This document shows positions 1 through 10,855 of a stretch of DNA of 64,000 nucleotides, one piece after another. Under the pieces are notes generated by a model that saw only the letters and a program-made list of their open reading frames with translations, ran no database searches and was not told where the DNA came from. The stretch's first letter is position 1. Each line of letters opens with the position of its first letter. The translations under genes and the position numbers were made by a program. Origin of the DNA: Hemileia vastatrix (lineage: Eukaryota; Basidiomycota; Pucciniomycetes; Pucciniales; Zaghouaniaceae); the NCBI GenBank assembly GCA_030280995.1, contig JASXTE010000001.1, forward strand, positions 9,767,001 through 9,831,000. Direction: 5' to 3'.

Positions 1-336
1 CAGCTAGAAAAGAAAGAAGAATATTTAGAAAAGGCATATTCGCGGATGATGAAGATCTGAAATCAATCAGTCAGATATTGGGATGAGCGGTTGGCACATC
101 GATTAAGGAAACCTTTGAACCCAGGAGATATGGTCCTGGTGTATAATAGGAGTTTGGAAAGTCAGTGGGGAAAGATGTTTGCAGATAGGTGGAATGGACC
201 GTATAAAATCAAGGAGCAAGTTTCCAGCGGTTCATATGTGCTAGAAGAGTTGGATGGAGTAGTATTAAAGAAGAGGGTAGCAGCTGATCAAGTGAAACGG
301 TTCTATCCTAGAGGCACCAGGAGTGCCGAAGTCTAA
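1..336 (+). pseudogene. Ty3/Gypsy integrase C-terminus, 3' end of pol (partial)
   Basis: The frame is open from base 1 to the TAA at 334-336 apart from one TGA at 58-60. It encodes the basic tail of a Ty3/Gypsy integrase: an RYWDERL segment, then PGDMVLVYN, then RWNGPYKI, which is the GPY/F signature, then a short beta-rich end and VKRFYPRG. This domain helps integrase bind DNA and choose targets. There is no chromodomain, unlike the three other Gypsy elements here, so it belongs to a separate lineage. The TGA is probably a CGA arginine codon after a CpG transition (inference). The frame upstream of base 1 is cut by the window edge. CpG is still common, which suggests a younger copy than elements I-III. 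Confidence 0.8.
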
Positions 337-605
337 CTCCGAAATGAGGATAAACTACAATTTTAATGACTTTTATTAAATTTATACCTCCGCAATGAGG
401 ATAAACTATGATATTGATGAAATTTTATGGATTCCTCCGCAATGAGGATAAACTATGAAATTTATGAAATTTTATGGATAACTCCGAAATGAGGATAAAC
501 TACAATTTTAATGACATTTATCAAATTTTATGGATACCTCCGCAACAAGGATAAACTATGATATCAACGAAATTTTATGGATTCCTCCGCAACGAGGATA
601 AACTA
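337..605 (+). repeat. Tandem array of about six 45-56 bp units
   Basis: Right after the pol stop the motif CTCCGCAATGAGGATAAACT recurs about six times with small changes (GAAATGAGG, GCAACAAGG, GCAACGAGG), each followed by a T-rich stretch ending near AAATTTTATGGAT. It lies in the 3' untranslated part of the element. The motif shares its spacing and the TCC..C..GA...TAAACT skeleton with the larger array at 1651-2707. Confidence 0.85.
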
Positions 606-1590
606 TCTTCTTATTTTTATCAAAAATACTTTACTATTGTTACACTTCCTATGGGCGACGAAACTATGATGAAACTTAACGAAATTCAAGAAGACCATCT
701 TTGAAATTTTCAAAAACTTAAAATTCTTAAAATATGGGTGAAGATAGTGTTGGAAAACTTTTTAAAATTTATTGGAAGAAGTGTTCACAGGGGAACCTTC
801 TTAATTTAATATTGGCAAGTGTGGGGGTAATTGATGGGCTGGCTGCTCTATACACAATTACCCCATAATGTTTGTTTCCAAAATTTTCCCTGTTTCTAGT
901 TGAATCCTGGCTTTGTCTTTTAATTATAGGAAGTCCACTAAGACTATAAACTGGAACGAATCAAGAGACACCGCTCTCAACGTCGGATTCAAGATTTTTT
1001 TTATTTTATTTTGTTTTTGATTTTTTTATGTTAGATTGTGATTTCTTTTCTTTAATATATATTATGAATTATTGTAAAGGTGATGCTCACTGGTGGTCTC
1101 TAATCATTTTTATAAATTGGAGGGAGCCCACCCAGTGATCATCATTATAAAAATTATCTTCTAAAAACTTTCATTTATTTTCTTTTCTTTTCAATTTCTC
1201 AAAATTGTGTAACCACATCAAGTTGCACTTGGATGTGGGTATGATGTTGAGGGTACGGCTCATCAAATGGCCGGGGGGCATCTTTTAAAATTTTAATTTT
1301 GATAATTCTTTTTTATTACTTCTTTTCACATTCATTTATCTTTCTTTAAAAATTAAATTTTAAATTTTATTTCTAAACTATCTTTTCTAAAATCTTTTAT
1401 TTTAAATTTAAAAAAAAATAAAAAAATAAAAATAAAAATAAAAAATAAAATAAAATAAAATAAAAATAAATAAATAAAAATAAAATAATAAATAAATGAA
1501 AAAAAAAAAATTAATTAATTAAATCAAAATTATTATTATATTTCTTAGTTTTATTTTTCAGTCACTATTCTTTTTAGTTTATTCATATAG
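606..1590. other. Non-coding tail of the Gypsy element, no gene seen
   Basis: No open frame of note. It includes one isolated copy of the array motif (AGTCCACTAAGACTATAAAC near 930), a small inverted repeat where GTGGGGGTAATTG near 825 faces CAATTACCCCA near 855, a T-rich stretch near 1000, and an A-rich simple repeat of AAATAAAAA type at about 1390-1512. Confidence 0.5.
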
Positions 1591-1650
1591 TTTAGACAGG
1601 AAACAGGGTCTAGGGGAACTCAATACCTATGGGATTTTACTTCAAGACAT

Positions 1651-2300
1651 CTGTTAGTCCTCCAAGACTTTAAACTGGCTACTGTTCAAGACGTTCTTTA
1701 AGGTTTTTTTTATACGTATTTTGGATCTGTTAGTCCTCCAAGACTTTAAACTGGCTACTGTTCAAGACGTTCTTTAAGGTTTTTTTTATACGTATTTTGG
1801 ATCTGTTAGTCCTCCAAGACTTTAAACTGGCTACTGTTCAAGACGTTCTTTAAGGTTTTTTTTATATGTATTTTGGATCTGTTAGTCCTCCAAGACTTTA
1901 AACTGGCTACTGTTCAAGACGTTCTTTAAGGTTTTTTTTATATGTATTTTGGATCTGTTAGTCCTCCAAGACTTTAAACTGGCTACTGTTCAAGACGTTC
2001 TTTAAGGTTTTTTTTATATGTATTTTGGATCTGTTAGTCCTCCAAGACTTTAAACTGGCTACTGTTCAAGACGTTCTTTAAGGTTTTTTATACATATTTT
2101 GGATCTGTTAGTCCTCCAAGACTTTAAACTGGCTACTGTTCAAGACTTTCCTTAAGGGTTTTATACAAATTATGGAGCTGTTAGTCCTCTAAGACTTTAA
2201 ACTGGCTAATTTTCAAGACTGTCATTAAAGATTTTATATTGGAGCTGTTAGTCCTTCAAGACTTTAAACTGAATTTCAAGAATGTTCAAGATTTTATGGA
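1651..2300 (+). repeat. 76-bp minisatellite, about nine units
   Basis: Units begin with CTGTTAGTCCTCCAAGAC at 1651, 1727, 1803, 1879, 1955, 2031, 2105, 2178 and 2245. The first six are spaced at exactly 76 bp and almost identical, then units shorten to 74, 73 and 67 bp and diverge. Each contains the core CCAAGACTTTAAACTGG followed by a T-tract. The homogeneous left part suggests recent amplification. Confidence 0.95.
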
Positions 2301-2330
2301 TATTTTTGGAGACGGATTTTTTTTTATTTC

Positions 2331-2707
2331 AATCAAATGTTAGGTCCACCAAGACCTTAAACTGGACTGTTATCAAGCTGTTGGGTCCACCATGACCTTA
2401 AACTGGATTTCTTATCGATTAAATGTTTGGTCCACCATGACTTTAAACTGGTAGTTCATTCATTGTTTTAGTCCGCTATGACTTTAAACTGGAAAATTAA
2501 TATCTGCAGGATAATTCAACATTCGTTGGGTCCACCATGACCTTAAACTGGATTTCTTATCGATCAAATGTTTGGTCCACCAAGACCATAAACTGGCAAT
2601 CGATTATATGTTTGGTCCACCAAGACTATAAAGTGGAATGTCAATCTTGTTTGGATAACTCAATTCAATCTTTCAATTTATCACTGTCCACTATGACTCT
2701 AAACTGG
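2331..2707 (+). repeat. Degenerate continuation of the TCC..GA...TAAACT motif array
   Basis: About nine irregularly spaced copies of GTCCACCAAGACCTTAAACT and variants (ACCATGACC, CGCTATGACT, ACTATGACTC) follow the 76-bp array, with two longer near-identical copies around 2380 and 2525. The motif is conserved while the sequence between copies is not, so it seems to be the conserved unit of the whole tail. Confidence 0.8.
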
Positions 2708-3363
2708 TTATTCAATTATTTCTGGAATTGGGTGCTGATAAGCTTTAGGAGGTTAAACTTTTAGGTGGTGATGATGCTAAGAAAAGCATAATGGTTAATT
2801 AGGTGAGATTTGTGGCGCTTTAACATGGTCTCAAGTTAATATTATTATTGGAAGCCTGGCAAAAGTATTTTATGGGTTTGCTGTATAGCAAAGTTTGAAA
2901 ATTGTGATGAAGGAATCAGAAGTTAGGATGGTAGTTGGATTTTAGGGAATGATTTTTTTTAGTGCCTCAGTGTTAGGCCATTTTTGGTGTGAAGCTTGGA
3001 GGACCTTATGGCGAGATTGGAATCATAGAATTCGGCTCAGTGGGGGGCCCTATGAGGTTGGAATCAGGAGTATTCGGCTCATAGGAAGATCCACTCTCTC
3101 AATGCTGTGACAAGAAGGAAGACTGGTATATGGGAGTCTGAAGGGATTCAAACCTTGCTCTCAGTAGTGGAATCATCACAAGATTTATTTTATTTTATTT
3201 TATATTATATCATGCCAGAGAAGAAGAAACAACGTTTTTATTATAAAGAATTAAAAGAAGACCAGCTAAAACAAATTTATCAAATTATTTTATTAGAAAA
3301 GATAATTCTTTTGGAATTGTTCAACCACTTATGCAAAGTTTTAAGAATGGTGACATTCTCGAT
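2708..3363. other. 3' untranslated region before the LTR
   Basis: No supported gene. A short imperfect duplication, GGAATCATAGAATTCGGCTC near 3020 and GGAATCAGGAGTATTCGGCT near 3060, is visible. The 91-codon open frame at 3107-3382 runs into the LTR and looks fortuitous. Confidence 0.45.
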
Positions 3364-3374
3364 TGGAGGGAGGA
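3364..3374 (+). other. Polypurine tract of the Gypsy element
   Basis: The purine run GGAGGGAGGA directly precedes the TGTGGTAG start of the LTR at 3375. This is the expected place and form of the plus-strand primer of reverse transcription. Confidence 0.7.
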
Positions 3375-4560
3375 TGTGGTAGCCTAAAGTTTAGTATGGC
3401 ACCTAAGTACGTAAATGGAGTGATTACGGCGTGCAAGATTGGCGTTATTATTTTTTATAAAAGGGTTTTATTTAATTTATTGGAGTTTAAAATATGAAGA
3501 AATTGGTCACGAGCGAATGCCTACACAAATACAATTTATTTTACGGAGAAAACTTATTTTTACGGTCTGAAAAATTTATAAGTATCAAGTCAAGTCACTC
3601 AAGAACCTTGGGAAATTTTCCCAGAATTTTTACTATTTTTCTTATATTTTTAAATGAATTTTAAAGTTTTATAGAAATATTTACGTTTTCAAAAATTACT
3701 TAACTTTGATGAATTTTCACGGGGTAATTAGAGCTGCGCAGACTACGAAAATTAGTTTGGTATGTAAAAGGGAAGTAGCTCTATTATGTGTAATTTTTCT
3801 AGATTTTTTATTATAGTTTTAAGGTTCTAATTGAGTCCGGAAGTCCGGACCGACTCCGTTTCAACTCCGTTCGGACTCCACTTTGACTCCGTACGGACTC
3901 CGTTCGGACTCTGCTTTGACTCCGTACGGACTCCGCTTCGGCTCCGTACGGACTCCATACGGGCTCCGGATTGACTCTGGAAGAGCTCTGGAGGGGAAAA
4001 CTTAGGCACGTGACTAGGAATACTTAAGCACTTCTCAAACTCGAAATTGAGAGGGGGGGACACATCATACAGCTTAATCTTTAACCACCACGGTCTCATT
4101 TTTTATTACTCAACAAATTAAATAAATTTGTAATACACTTATAACTTTATATTTTTATATTTAACATTTTAGAAATACTATTCAACAATTTAAATCACAC
4201 TTCATACAGGGTATCTTTAGAAAGGTCTTCAACACTGGGACTTGATTATTGCTGTCTCATAAAAATTCAAATTATTATAAAAACATAAAAGTCAATCTTT
4301 TCAGATCTTTCACTGGTACACCTTAATTGTTGTTATCAGTATTTCTTTCTCAACAGCCACTTTTATTTAAATCTCAATAAGCGTTAATTATTTTAGAGTT
4401 TCATTATTTTTATCAATCAGATCCAAGTAGATTGGTTAGCTTAGTGATTTAGAATTCTCATTTTGTTATTTTTATTGGAAGGACGGGGTTTTCAGCTAAA
4501 TCCACATATCTCCTCCGGATTCTTCTTACAGCAAGGCGACTGTAAGAGTTTACCTTACCA
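3375..4560 (+). mobile_element. Gypsy LTR (TGTGG family), probable 3' LTR
   Basis: It starts TGTGGTAGCCTAAAGTTTAG right after a purine tract and ends near GTAAGAGTTTACCTTACCA. Related copies lie at 4580-5434, 34368-35409 and, reversed, 44701-45790. All share an AATTGAGTCTGGAAGTCC-like central block and a GGATTCTTCTTACAGCAAGG-like end block. The 3' border is less certain than the 5' border because the terminal inverted repeat is degenerate. Confidence 0.75.
3838..3990 (+). repeat. CpG-rich 10-13 bp minisatellite inside the LTR
   Basis: Variants of GACTCCGTACG and CGGACTCCGTTT follow one another about twelve times. The related LTRs at 4845 and 34820 have only a single short GTCCAGACAAGCTCTGG-like segment here, so the expansion is particular to this copy. 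The density of CpG is striking against a CpG-poor window. Confidence 0.85.
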
Positions 4561-4579
4561 TACCGCAAAATTAAATTTA

Positions 4580-5434
4580 ATGAAAGTCAAGAAGCTCAAG
4601 AACCTTTAGGAATTTTTTCTGAATTTTTACTATTTTTCTCATATTTTTAAATGATTTTTAAAGATTTATTAAATTATTTTCAGTTTTCAAAAATTACTTA
4701 ACTTTGATGATTCTTCATGAGGTGAATAGAGCTATGCAAACTACGAAAAATAGTTAGGAATGTTAAAGAAAAGTAGCTCTATCATGTGTAATTTTTTTAG
4801 ATTTTTAATTATAGATTTAAAGGCTCTAATTGAGTCTGGAGGTCCAGACAAGCTCTGGAAAAGCTCTGGCCGCGCATCAGAGGGAAAAAGGGCATGTGAC
4901 TGATTACTATGCATATAAGGCTGTAGACTCGAAATTATTCAAAAGAGAGAGAAAAAAGAGATAGATATTATAACAACCATTATTCATATTTTTCTTTTGT
5001 CAAAAAAATAATTAATTATTTATAATACCCTTATAAAATAACAATTTTACATAACACTTTAAATATTTTACTCAACAACTCTTAAACATTAACATATAGG
5101 GTATCATTAGAAAGGTCTCAACTCCAGGGACTCATTTATAGTATCTGTTCTCAAAAATGTTTAAAATATAAAAACATTAAAACTACTTTCTTTTAAAATA
5201 TTGTATCTGGTGTAACTTTATTGTTGCATTTCAGTTGTTTTGCACAGAAGAACCACTCAATCATCCTAACAAGCTTTAATTAGACAGGGTTTCATTCTTT
5301 ATTATTATAAAGTGGACTTTTAAGCTTATTGATATAAAAACTCACAAATTCATTTAGAGGGACAGGGTTTTCTCTGATTATCCAACTCCTTTGGATTCTG
5401 CTTACAGCAAGGCAACTGTAAGAGTCTACCTACA
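4580..5434 (+). mobile_element. 5'-truncated LTR of the same TGTGG family
   Basis: Aligns with the preceding LTR from about its position 3588 onward and ends GAGTCTACCTACA at 5434. The first 210 bp are missing. The two LTR copies are only about 20 bp apart in the same orientation, as left by nested insertion or recombination between LTRs. Confidence 0.7.
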
Positions 5435-6366
5435 CCACTGCTCGTATATCCATACTGCACCTAAAAAAAGTGCGCATGGAGAGTCTATCTTTTCCTGAAC
5501 TTTTGAAGACCCCTTAGTTGCACTTCCATAACCATCCTTCTTGGCAACCCCATTGTTGCGCTTTGGAGAACTGAGTCACTTCTGCGATTCTAAGACTTTT
5601 GCTGCGTTTTTGCAAGATGTGTACCACAACAGTGTAGCCGCTTGATTAAATAAAAAGTTGAATTTTTTATGTTTCTAAAGCTGATTTAAACCCTAGTGTG
5701 TTTACTTAAATAAATTTTTTTGCTTGTTTTGGAAGTGTGGTTCTTAAAAGCCTTATTACCATAATTAGTAATGCTTATTATAAGTATTCCTTTTTTATCC
5801 TTAATACTTACTTTTCCTCTTTTGTGATCTCTAATTAATCTTTTGTTTACTTTCCATAATAAATTACTATATTCAATAATGCTTTTTAATACTCAAGAGA
5901 TGTATGAATTTTCTCATTTGTAATTACTTTATGTGGATGAGTATTCTCTGCTTTTCTCTTGTATCTCAGCGCATATATAAAGCGCATCATTTCTTGCAAT
6001 GAACACTAAGCTACTTTCACTTACTGACCTTGACGCACTAAGGATTCGGTAAGAATCACAGAAGGCTGCATGAATAGTCCTCTGCGGTTAAAGCACTTTC
6101 ACCACATTTATAACTTTTCAAAAGATTATATCCACTCGGAAGCATGTAGGGAGAATATTTCAATGATATGATGACATTGTCCGAATGAAGTTTTCAGTGG
6201 AACGGAAAAATAAAAAAAATATAATGCCGCAATAGAATGGCAGTAATATGATTGAGGGTGATATTTGTCCAAAATTACTTTAAGTTCAGATATGTTAGTA
6301 AGGTAGTGAAAAGATTGCGGAAACGAAATGAGAAATTACACAGAGCGCAAGGTAATGGGCGACTAA
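5435..6366. other. CpG-containing unique sequence, no assigned gene
   Basis: Non-repetitive by eye with ordinary CpG frequency, unlike DNA further right. A TATA-like ATATATAAAG lies at 5973-5982 between two GCGC motifs, and an ATG at 5999 opens 16 codons to a GTAAGA donor-like site at 6049. I cannot build a confident gene model from these signals. Confidence 0.35.
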
Positions 6367-6600
6367 CCTCACCCTCTTCCGCACGAAGAATTACAGGAGA
6401 GAATTAATTGGAAAAACGCGTCTCAATTTCTAGATCTGCAGCAGAGTAAATTCATCTACCGGAAGAGAATGAATTTACTCGGCCGAATTTTGCAAGCTGT
6501 GTTAGTTGCATATCTTTCCAGCGCAGTAGAGAATCGTCCTTTGGATCTGCATAATTTTTTTTCTTGTTTGTCAAGGCGCAGAACCCAAAGACTAGGTTGA
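6367..6600 (+). other. Unrecognised open frame, possible exon
   Basis: A 77-codon stretch without stops ends at the TGA at 6598-6600. Part of it reads KFIYRKRMNLLGRILQAVLV, mildly hydrophobic in the middle and basic at the end (LSRRRTQRLG). It lies in the CpG-retaining block next to the ORF at 6929. Splice-acceptor-like CAG and AAG sites occur near its start (6388-6396), so it could be a terminal exon. I do not recognise the product and the gene status is weak. Confidence 0.2.
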
Positions 6601-6784
6601 AAGTAATAATAAAAATTCAACTGGCTAGGGGCGAGATAAAGGAATGGTAAAACGATTCTAGTTAAATTTGCTTTTTCTCCAAAACAAGCCGGCGCAAACT
6701 ATAAGCTGTATCAATGTTTTGTAACAGTTTCTTCTTTTCATTTCTTTCTTTGAAAATACTGCTCTTTAAAAGCTTGTAAATAGT

Positions 6785-6803
6785 TTATATCTAGATATAT
6801 ATT
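6785..6803 (+). promoter_or_regulatory. TATA-like element upstream of ORF 6929
   Basis: TATATCTAGATATATAT lies about 130 bp before the ATG and is followed by a pyrimidine and CAA-rich leader typical of fungal 5' untranslated regions. The assignment rests on position only. Confidence 0.3.
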
Positions 6804-6928
6804 TCCAGTCAAGATACAACTTCTCAATTATCAATTCAAGATAACCTCTTACTAGAAGAGTAGAGCAATAATTCAACCATCTTCAATTTCGATAGCGTCG
6901 CAGAAGTAGTATATAGAAATTATTTCAT

Positions 6929-7708
6929 ATGTTTTGCAGCTTGAATCAATTGAAGAAAGTATTCCCTAAAAGGCGTAAGAAAGATGCACATGTAGGGGAA
7001 GTGAAAATTGAGAATAGGCGGAAAAATAGTAATTTCGAAGTGAAATCAGTTAGAAAAGCTAGAAATGGACCAGATGAAATATTATTAAATGGTACCGATT
7101 GTAAAAGACGTGAAGGGTTAATGGATACGGTTTCACTTCCCCCAGGAGCTCGTATGATGGATTCTCAGGAAATAGTGCGCGTTATTCGAAATAAGGGTAA
7201 TCCAAAAGCCGAACAGAATCAACGAGTACGAGCTCAAACCCTATTCGTATTACTATCAGAAACAGATCCGAAAAAACAATCTTGTTGTATGCCATCAGAA
7301 GAAAGAGAAATATCCTCTAGGGTTGCTGCGCAACCCGATCTAGCATCTACTGCAACATCATCCGACCCTTATCCAGATTCTGTTAAGGACCGGCAAATTA
7401 TTTATCACCCTACTACGTTAACTACAAATATTCGCACTAATGCTACCACTAGCAGTCAACCAATGATTTATCCTCATACGACCCAGTCATTGAGAATAGC
7501 CAAAAAGCGGCCCAATACATATCCTCATGGCATGCCAAGCAAAACCTCTGAACTCGGATTGAGCAGTTCCCCACCTTCCCTCACACCTCCAAGTAGCATA
7601 ATCTATCATTGCAGAAAACACAACTTTGTAAATCAACTCTATGAAAGAGATGCAAGCCCCAGCATGACAAGTGAGAAAACAATAATGAATATGAACGGTA
7701 CAATTTAA
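6929..7708 (+). CDS. Hypothetical protein, 259 aa, possible host gene
   Basis: The longest apparently intact ORF outside transposon families. The N-terminal 50 residues are basic (PKRRKKDAHVGEVKIENRRK), suggesting a nuclear or nucleic-acid-binding segment. The middle and C-terminal parts are rich in S, T and P (SSSPPSLTPPSS) and contain three spaced HP/HT/HG tyrosine-proline motifs (IIYHPTT, MIYPHTT, NTYPHG). No signal peptide or membrane segment is evident. Codon use includes CpG codons, unlike the decayed transposon frames around it. A CAG acceptor-like site six codons before a possible alternative start (ATATGTTTTGCAG) leaves open that the true 5' end is spliced. I do not recognise the family. 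It is followed by an A-rich stretch with no clear terminator signal. Confidence 0.5.
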   Translation: MFCSLNQLKKVFPKRRKKDAHVGEVKIENRRKNSNFEVKSVRKARNGPDEILLNGTDCKRREGLMDTVSLPPGARMMDSQEIVRVIRNKGNPKAEQNQRVRAQTLFVLLSETDPKKQSCCMPSEEREISSRVAAQPDLASTATSSDPYPDSVKDRQIIYHPTTLTTNIRTNATTSSQPMIYPHTTQSLRIAKKRPNTYPHGMPSKTSELGLSSSPPSLTPPSSIIYHCRKHNFVNQLYERDASPSMTSEKTIMNMNGTI

Positions 7709-8665
7709 AAATAAAAAAAATAAAAAAAAATAGCATCAAATAAAATACTCGAAGCAGACAGGTGGTTCATGTAGTAATAGCAATCAAATCCTAACGATAA
7801 TTTTTATCGCAGGACTCTTTGTAGAAAAGGTTTTTTTACTGATTTAAACCATAAGCAAACACCCTTTTCTTTACATGTTACCTTTTATATAGCTCTATTA
7901 TTACTTTCCATTCGAAAACCTGTAAAAATGTATAAGAATTTTAATTTGCATAAGTTTTTTTGTTCCTTTTTCATTTCTCTATATCTATACCCGTATAAGA
8001 TAAATGCATTATCTACATCATTTCTTCAAATATTGAACGGCACATAGGTATCACAAATCTTAATGTGATTGCCTATGTTTACACTTATTATTTTTATTTT
8101 TTAAACCACTGATTACGCCCAGATTTTCATTTATTTTTGAAGAATTTACGACCTATTTATGAACTGATATGATGATTGTTTTTCTGGAAACCAGCTTATG
8201 TATAGCCACCATTGTTTTTTGTTGAATGATAAATTTTTAATGAATCTCATGATTTTATTTATATAAGTCGACGCTTTTGACTAAACATTATCTGTGAGAA
8301 TCGGAATATATATGACATAGAAGTTGAGGGTACACTCATCCATCTACAATTTTTTTTTAGCTGAGAGGGTTGAGCCTAGCTGGCTGTATATTGCATGAAA
8401 AGTAAACATATCAGTTATCTGTAGGTAAAGTGCTGTCCAAAAAGTCTGTAAACTGTATATTTTGAAAGCTACTCTACCAATGTGTATAATAAAAATTTGC
8501 AGTTTACTGTCTTAATGTGGAAGCATGTTTGTAATTCATATAAAATATTAAAATTAAAATCAAACTGAAATAACATAAGAATATAAAAAAGGAAAAGAAA
8601 AAAGAAAAAGAAAATTTTCTAGCCACTAGATATTTCTTTTTCAGATAAATGAAATGCACACCTGT
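7709..8665. other. Intergenic, nothing supported
   Basis: AT-rich unique sequence in which CpG fades out between about 8.1 and 8.3 kb. The short minus-strand open frame at 8504-8704 is an A/T-tract artefact. No RNA gene or repeat was recognised. Confidence 0.4.
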
Positions 8666-8934
8666 CATCAGGGAAAAATGTGTGCACTTGATGGCAGGTA
8701 CCAATTCCTATCTTTGATTTAATTCAGTTTTGGGTCAGCTGCAATTCTTCTGAGAAGACAAAAGACTGAACACTCCCCAGGAAAAAATGTTCGCACCTGC
8801 ATGCAGGTGCCAGCTTTTTTATTCTGGTGACTGTGCGTGCCAACTGACACAGCATCAAATCTGAGTTTTCTTTGAAACACAAATCAATTGAGTAATTGGC
8901 ACCTTCTAAAAAATTACTGGTGTTTTTTATGGTG
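8666..8934 (-). mobile_element. CACTA-like MITE, family 2, degenerate copy
   Basis: Reversed relative to the copy at 47118: CAGGTACCAATTCCTATCTT near 8687 matches the complement of that copy, followed by the same CAATTCTTCTG and CATCAAAT blocks. A complete terminal palindrome GCACCTGCATGCAGGTGC sits internally at 8795-8812 with its own CACTCCCCAGG and CTGGTG borders, so a second terminus or small nested piece is embedded. Outer borders are approximate and no matching target duplication was found. Confidence 0.6.
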
Positions 8935-9348
8935 TTTATATAGTCATGATCTTAAATAATTTCTGTTTCAAAGGAAGTTCATTAAAGTAATAAAAAATTG
9001 AAAAAAAAATATTCATTACCCTCAATCCCCTGCTATAAGTCACTAACATGATGCTACTCCATGGCTCTCCATAACTATTTGCATTCCTAAGTGCAGTGAG
9101 GACAAAAGGATTTTGGCCTAAAAAGTTCATACATCTTCCCAAACCTGTAACTTGACCTTTTACCCTTCTTTTACATTTTATGATTTAAGCATTTCTTGCA
9201 AGTTTGATAGAAACTTTTTCACTTCTGTCTTTTGGATTAAGATTAAGAAAATGATCAGAATACTCTAGTTTCTGGATATTGTTTTCCAATAAAATTATAT
9301 TAGTCATAACAGCTTATGAACTGTTAAATTCACCTCCATTAGGGTTAG

Positions 9349-10850
9349 TGTCAGGCTAAGGTCAAGTACAAGGATGTGAACTAGCTTGAATGGTCAGTTG
9401 TCTAGAAGATTTTAATGGTCCTATATGAATACTGTAGTACTAATCCACTAAGTTGTAAAATTTAATCAAAATTAAAGGTCTCAGTAATATAATTCTCACT
9501 AATTTTATATATGGCTTACAATCTTTGTAGTTGGTAGAAAAATAGATTTTATAATTCAGATACTATTCAAAAGTCTTATAAAAGTACTAATTGATATGTA
9601 TTGTAATTGATTTGGTTATATTGTGTAAATTGTAAATGATAAAGAATGCAGAAAACAAGACCAAAAACCCCCTCCTTTTATACACACTAAGTTTCCCAAT
9701 AAACATCTTGATATACCATCCAATACAATGCTAATGACGCCTTCAAACAAGTGATAGACCTCTCCATCAACGCCCCTAGTGACCAATAACATAATTAAAC
9801 AAACAACAACCACTAAAATCCTATTAATAATAAGGGAGATCCATCAAAATTAAAGAAAAGACAAAAAGAGAGTATATGCGTGGAAAACAATATTATAACA
9901 AGGTTAAAGGAGAATTTTTAAGGTTAATTATAGCTTAATAATAAGGGGGATCTACAGTAGAAATGGAGGGGCTAATCCTGACATTATACTACGTGAAATT
10001 CCCATTCAAAAATAACCAAAATTGACTGAGAAACCACCCAAAAACTTAAAAAAGGGCGTGAGATGTGGGGTAACTACATGCAGTCCTTGGCAGGCGCTTG
10101 CACAGGTAAATCCTTGACTAAAATTAGGCGAATTTAAGCATGGTGATAAAATAAGGTGCCAAGAGTGAGGTTATTAATGAAATTAGTGCATATAAACAAG
10201 GTCAATGCATTATTAATTAAGCTAGGGCACTAAATAAGCGCCTGTCGCCTATTTTAGTGTGTTTCCCCACAGTGGGCGTAGAATGTGGGGTAATTATAGT
10301 GTGAAAAAGCTAACTTTGCTAAAAATGAAGCTATTCACACAGGAAAAAAGCAGGCAGTATGTAGCCAGTACACAGAAGCCATTTCTGGCATAAAAAACAC
10401 CAAATTTGAAAAGTGTTATTTTTATTCATTTAAATAGCCAAATCAATAGTTCTAAATGAGCCCAATTGATCTGTCAAAGCGCAATTTTGATATTCTCAAT
10501 TTTATAGCGCATATAGTCAACTTTTAAGTAAAATAAAGCGCATTTCTTGTTTTTTGTGTAAAACAATGAATATAACAGCTTTAAGTGTACTTAAAAATTA
10601 TGTAGCCTTATACTTAAGGTTCTTAATATTACCCTAACATATTCCAACTTAATATTAAGTAAATAAGACTTATAAAAGGTGGATATATGCGTGTATATAA
10701 GGTGTTATAATGGCATTTTATGTGTATTATCATAATCTTACTTATGTATACTGTTTGTGTACTCTCATTTATTGTTCCCATGTATAGTTCATGTGTTTAA
10801 CATAACTTATAAGCACTTTTTACTCAGTCCTGGGGATATACAGGCTGACA
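9349..10850 (-). mobile_element. Solo-LTR-like element with 5-bp target duplication
   Basis: It begins TGTCAGGCTAAGG at 9349 and ends ATACAGGCTGACA at 10850. The ends form a TGTCAGSCT inverted repeat, and both sides are flanked by GTTAG (9344-9348 and 10851-10855). There is no coding capacity, and the size fits a single long LTR left after recombination. TGTGGGGTAA occurs twice inside (10061, 10279) after GGGCGT, hinting at an internal duplication. TATA-like motifs occur at 10670-10710. Orientation is a guess from the TGTCAGCC start shared with element I. CpG is less depleted than in neighbouring DNA. Confidence 0.75.
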
Positions 10851-10855
10851 GTTAG

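Noticed and set aside
2537..2764. 75-codon open frame
   Set aside because: It runs through the tandem motif array and its tryptophan-rich product simply reflects the repeat.
3827..4099. 90-codon minus-strand frame with repeating serine/arginine/glycine pattern
   Set aside because: It is a reading of the GACTCCGTACG minisatellite inside an LTR.
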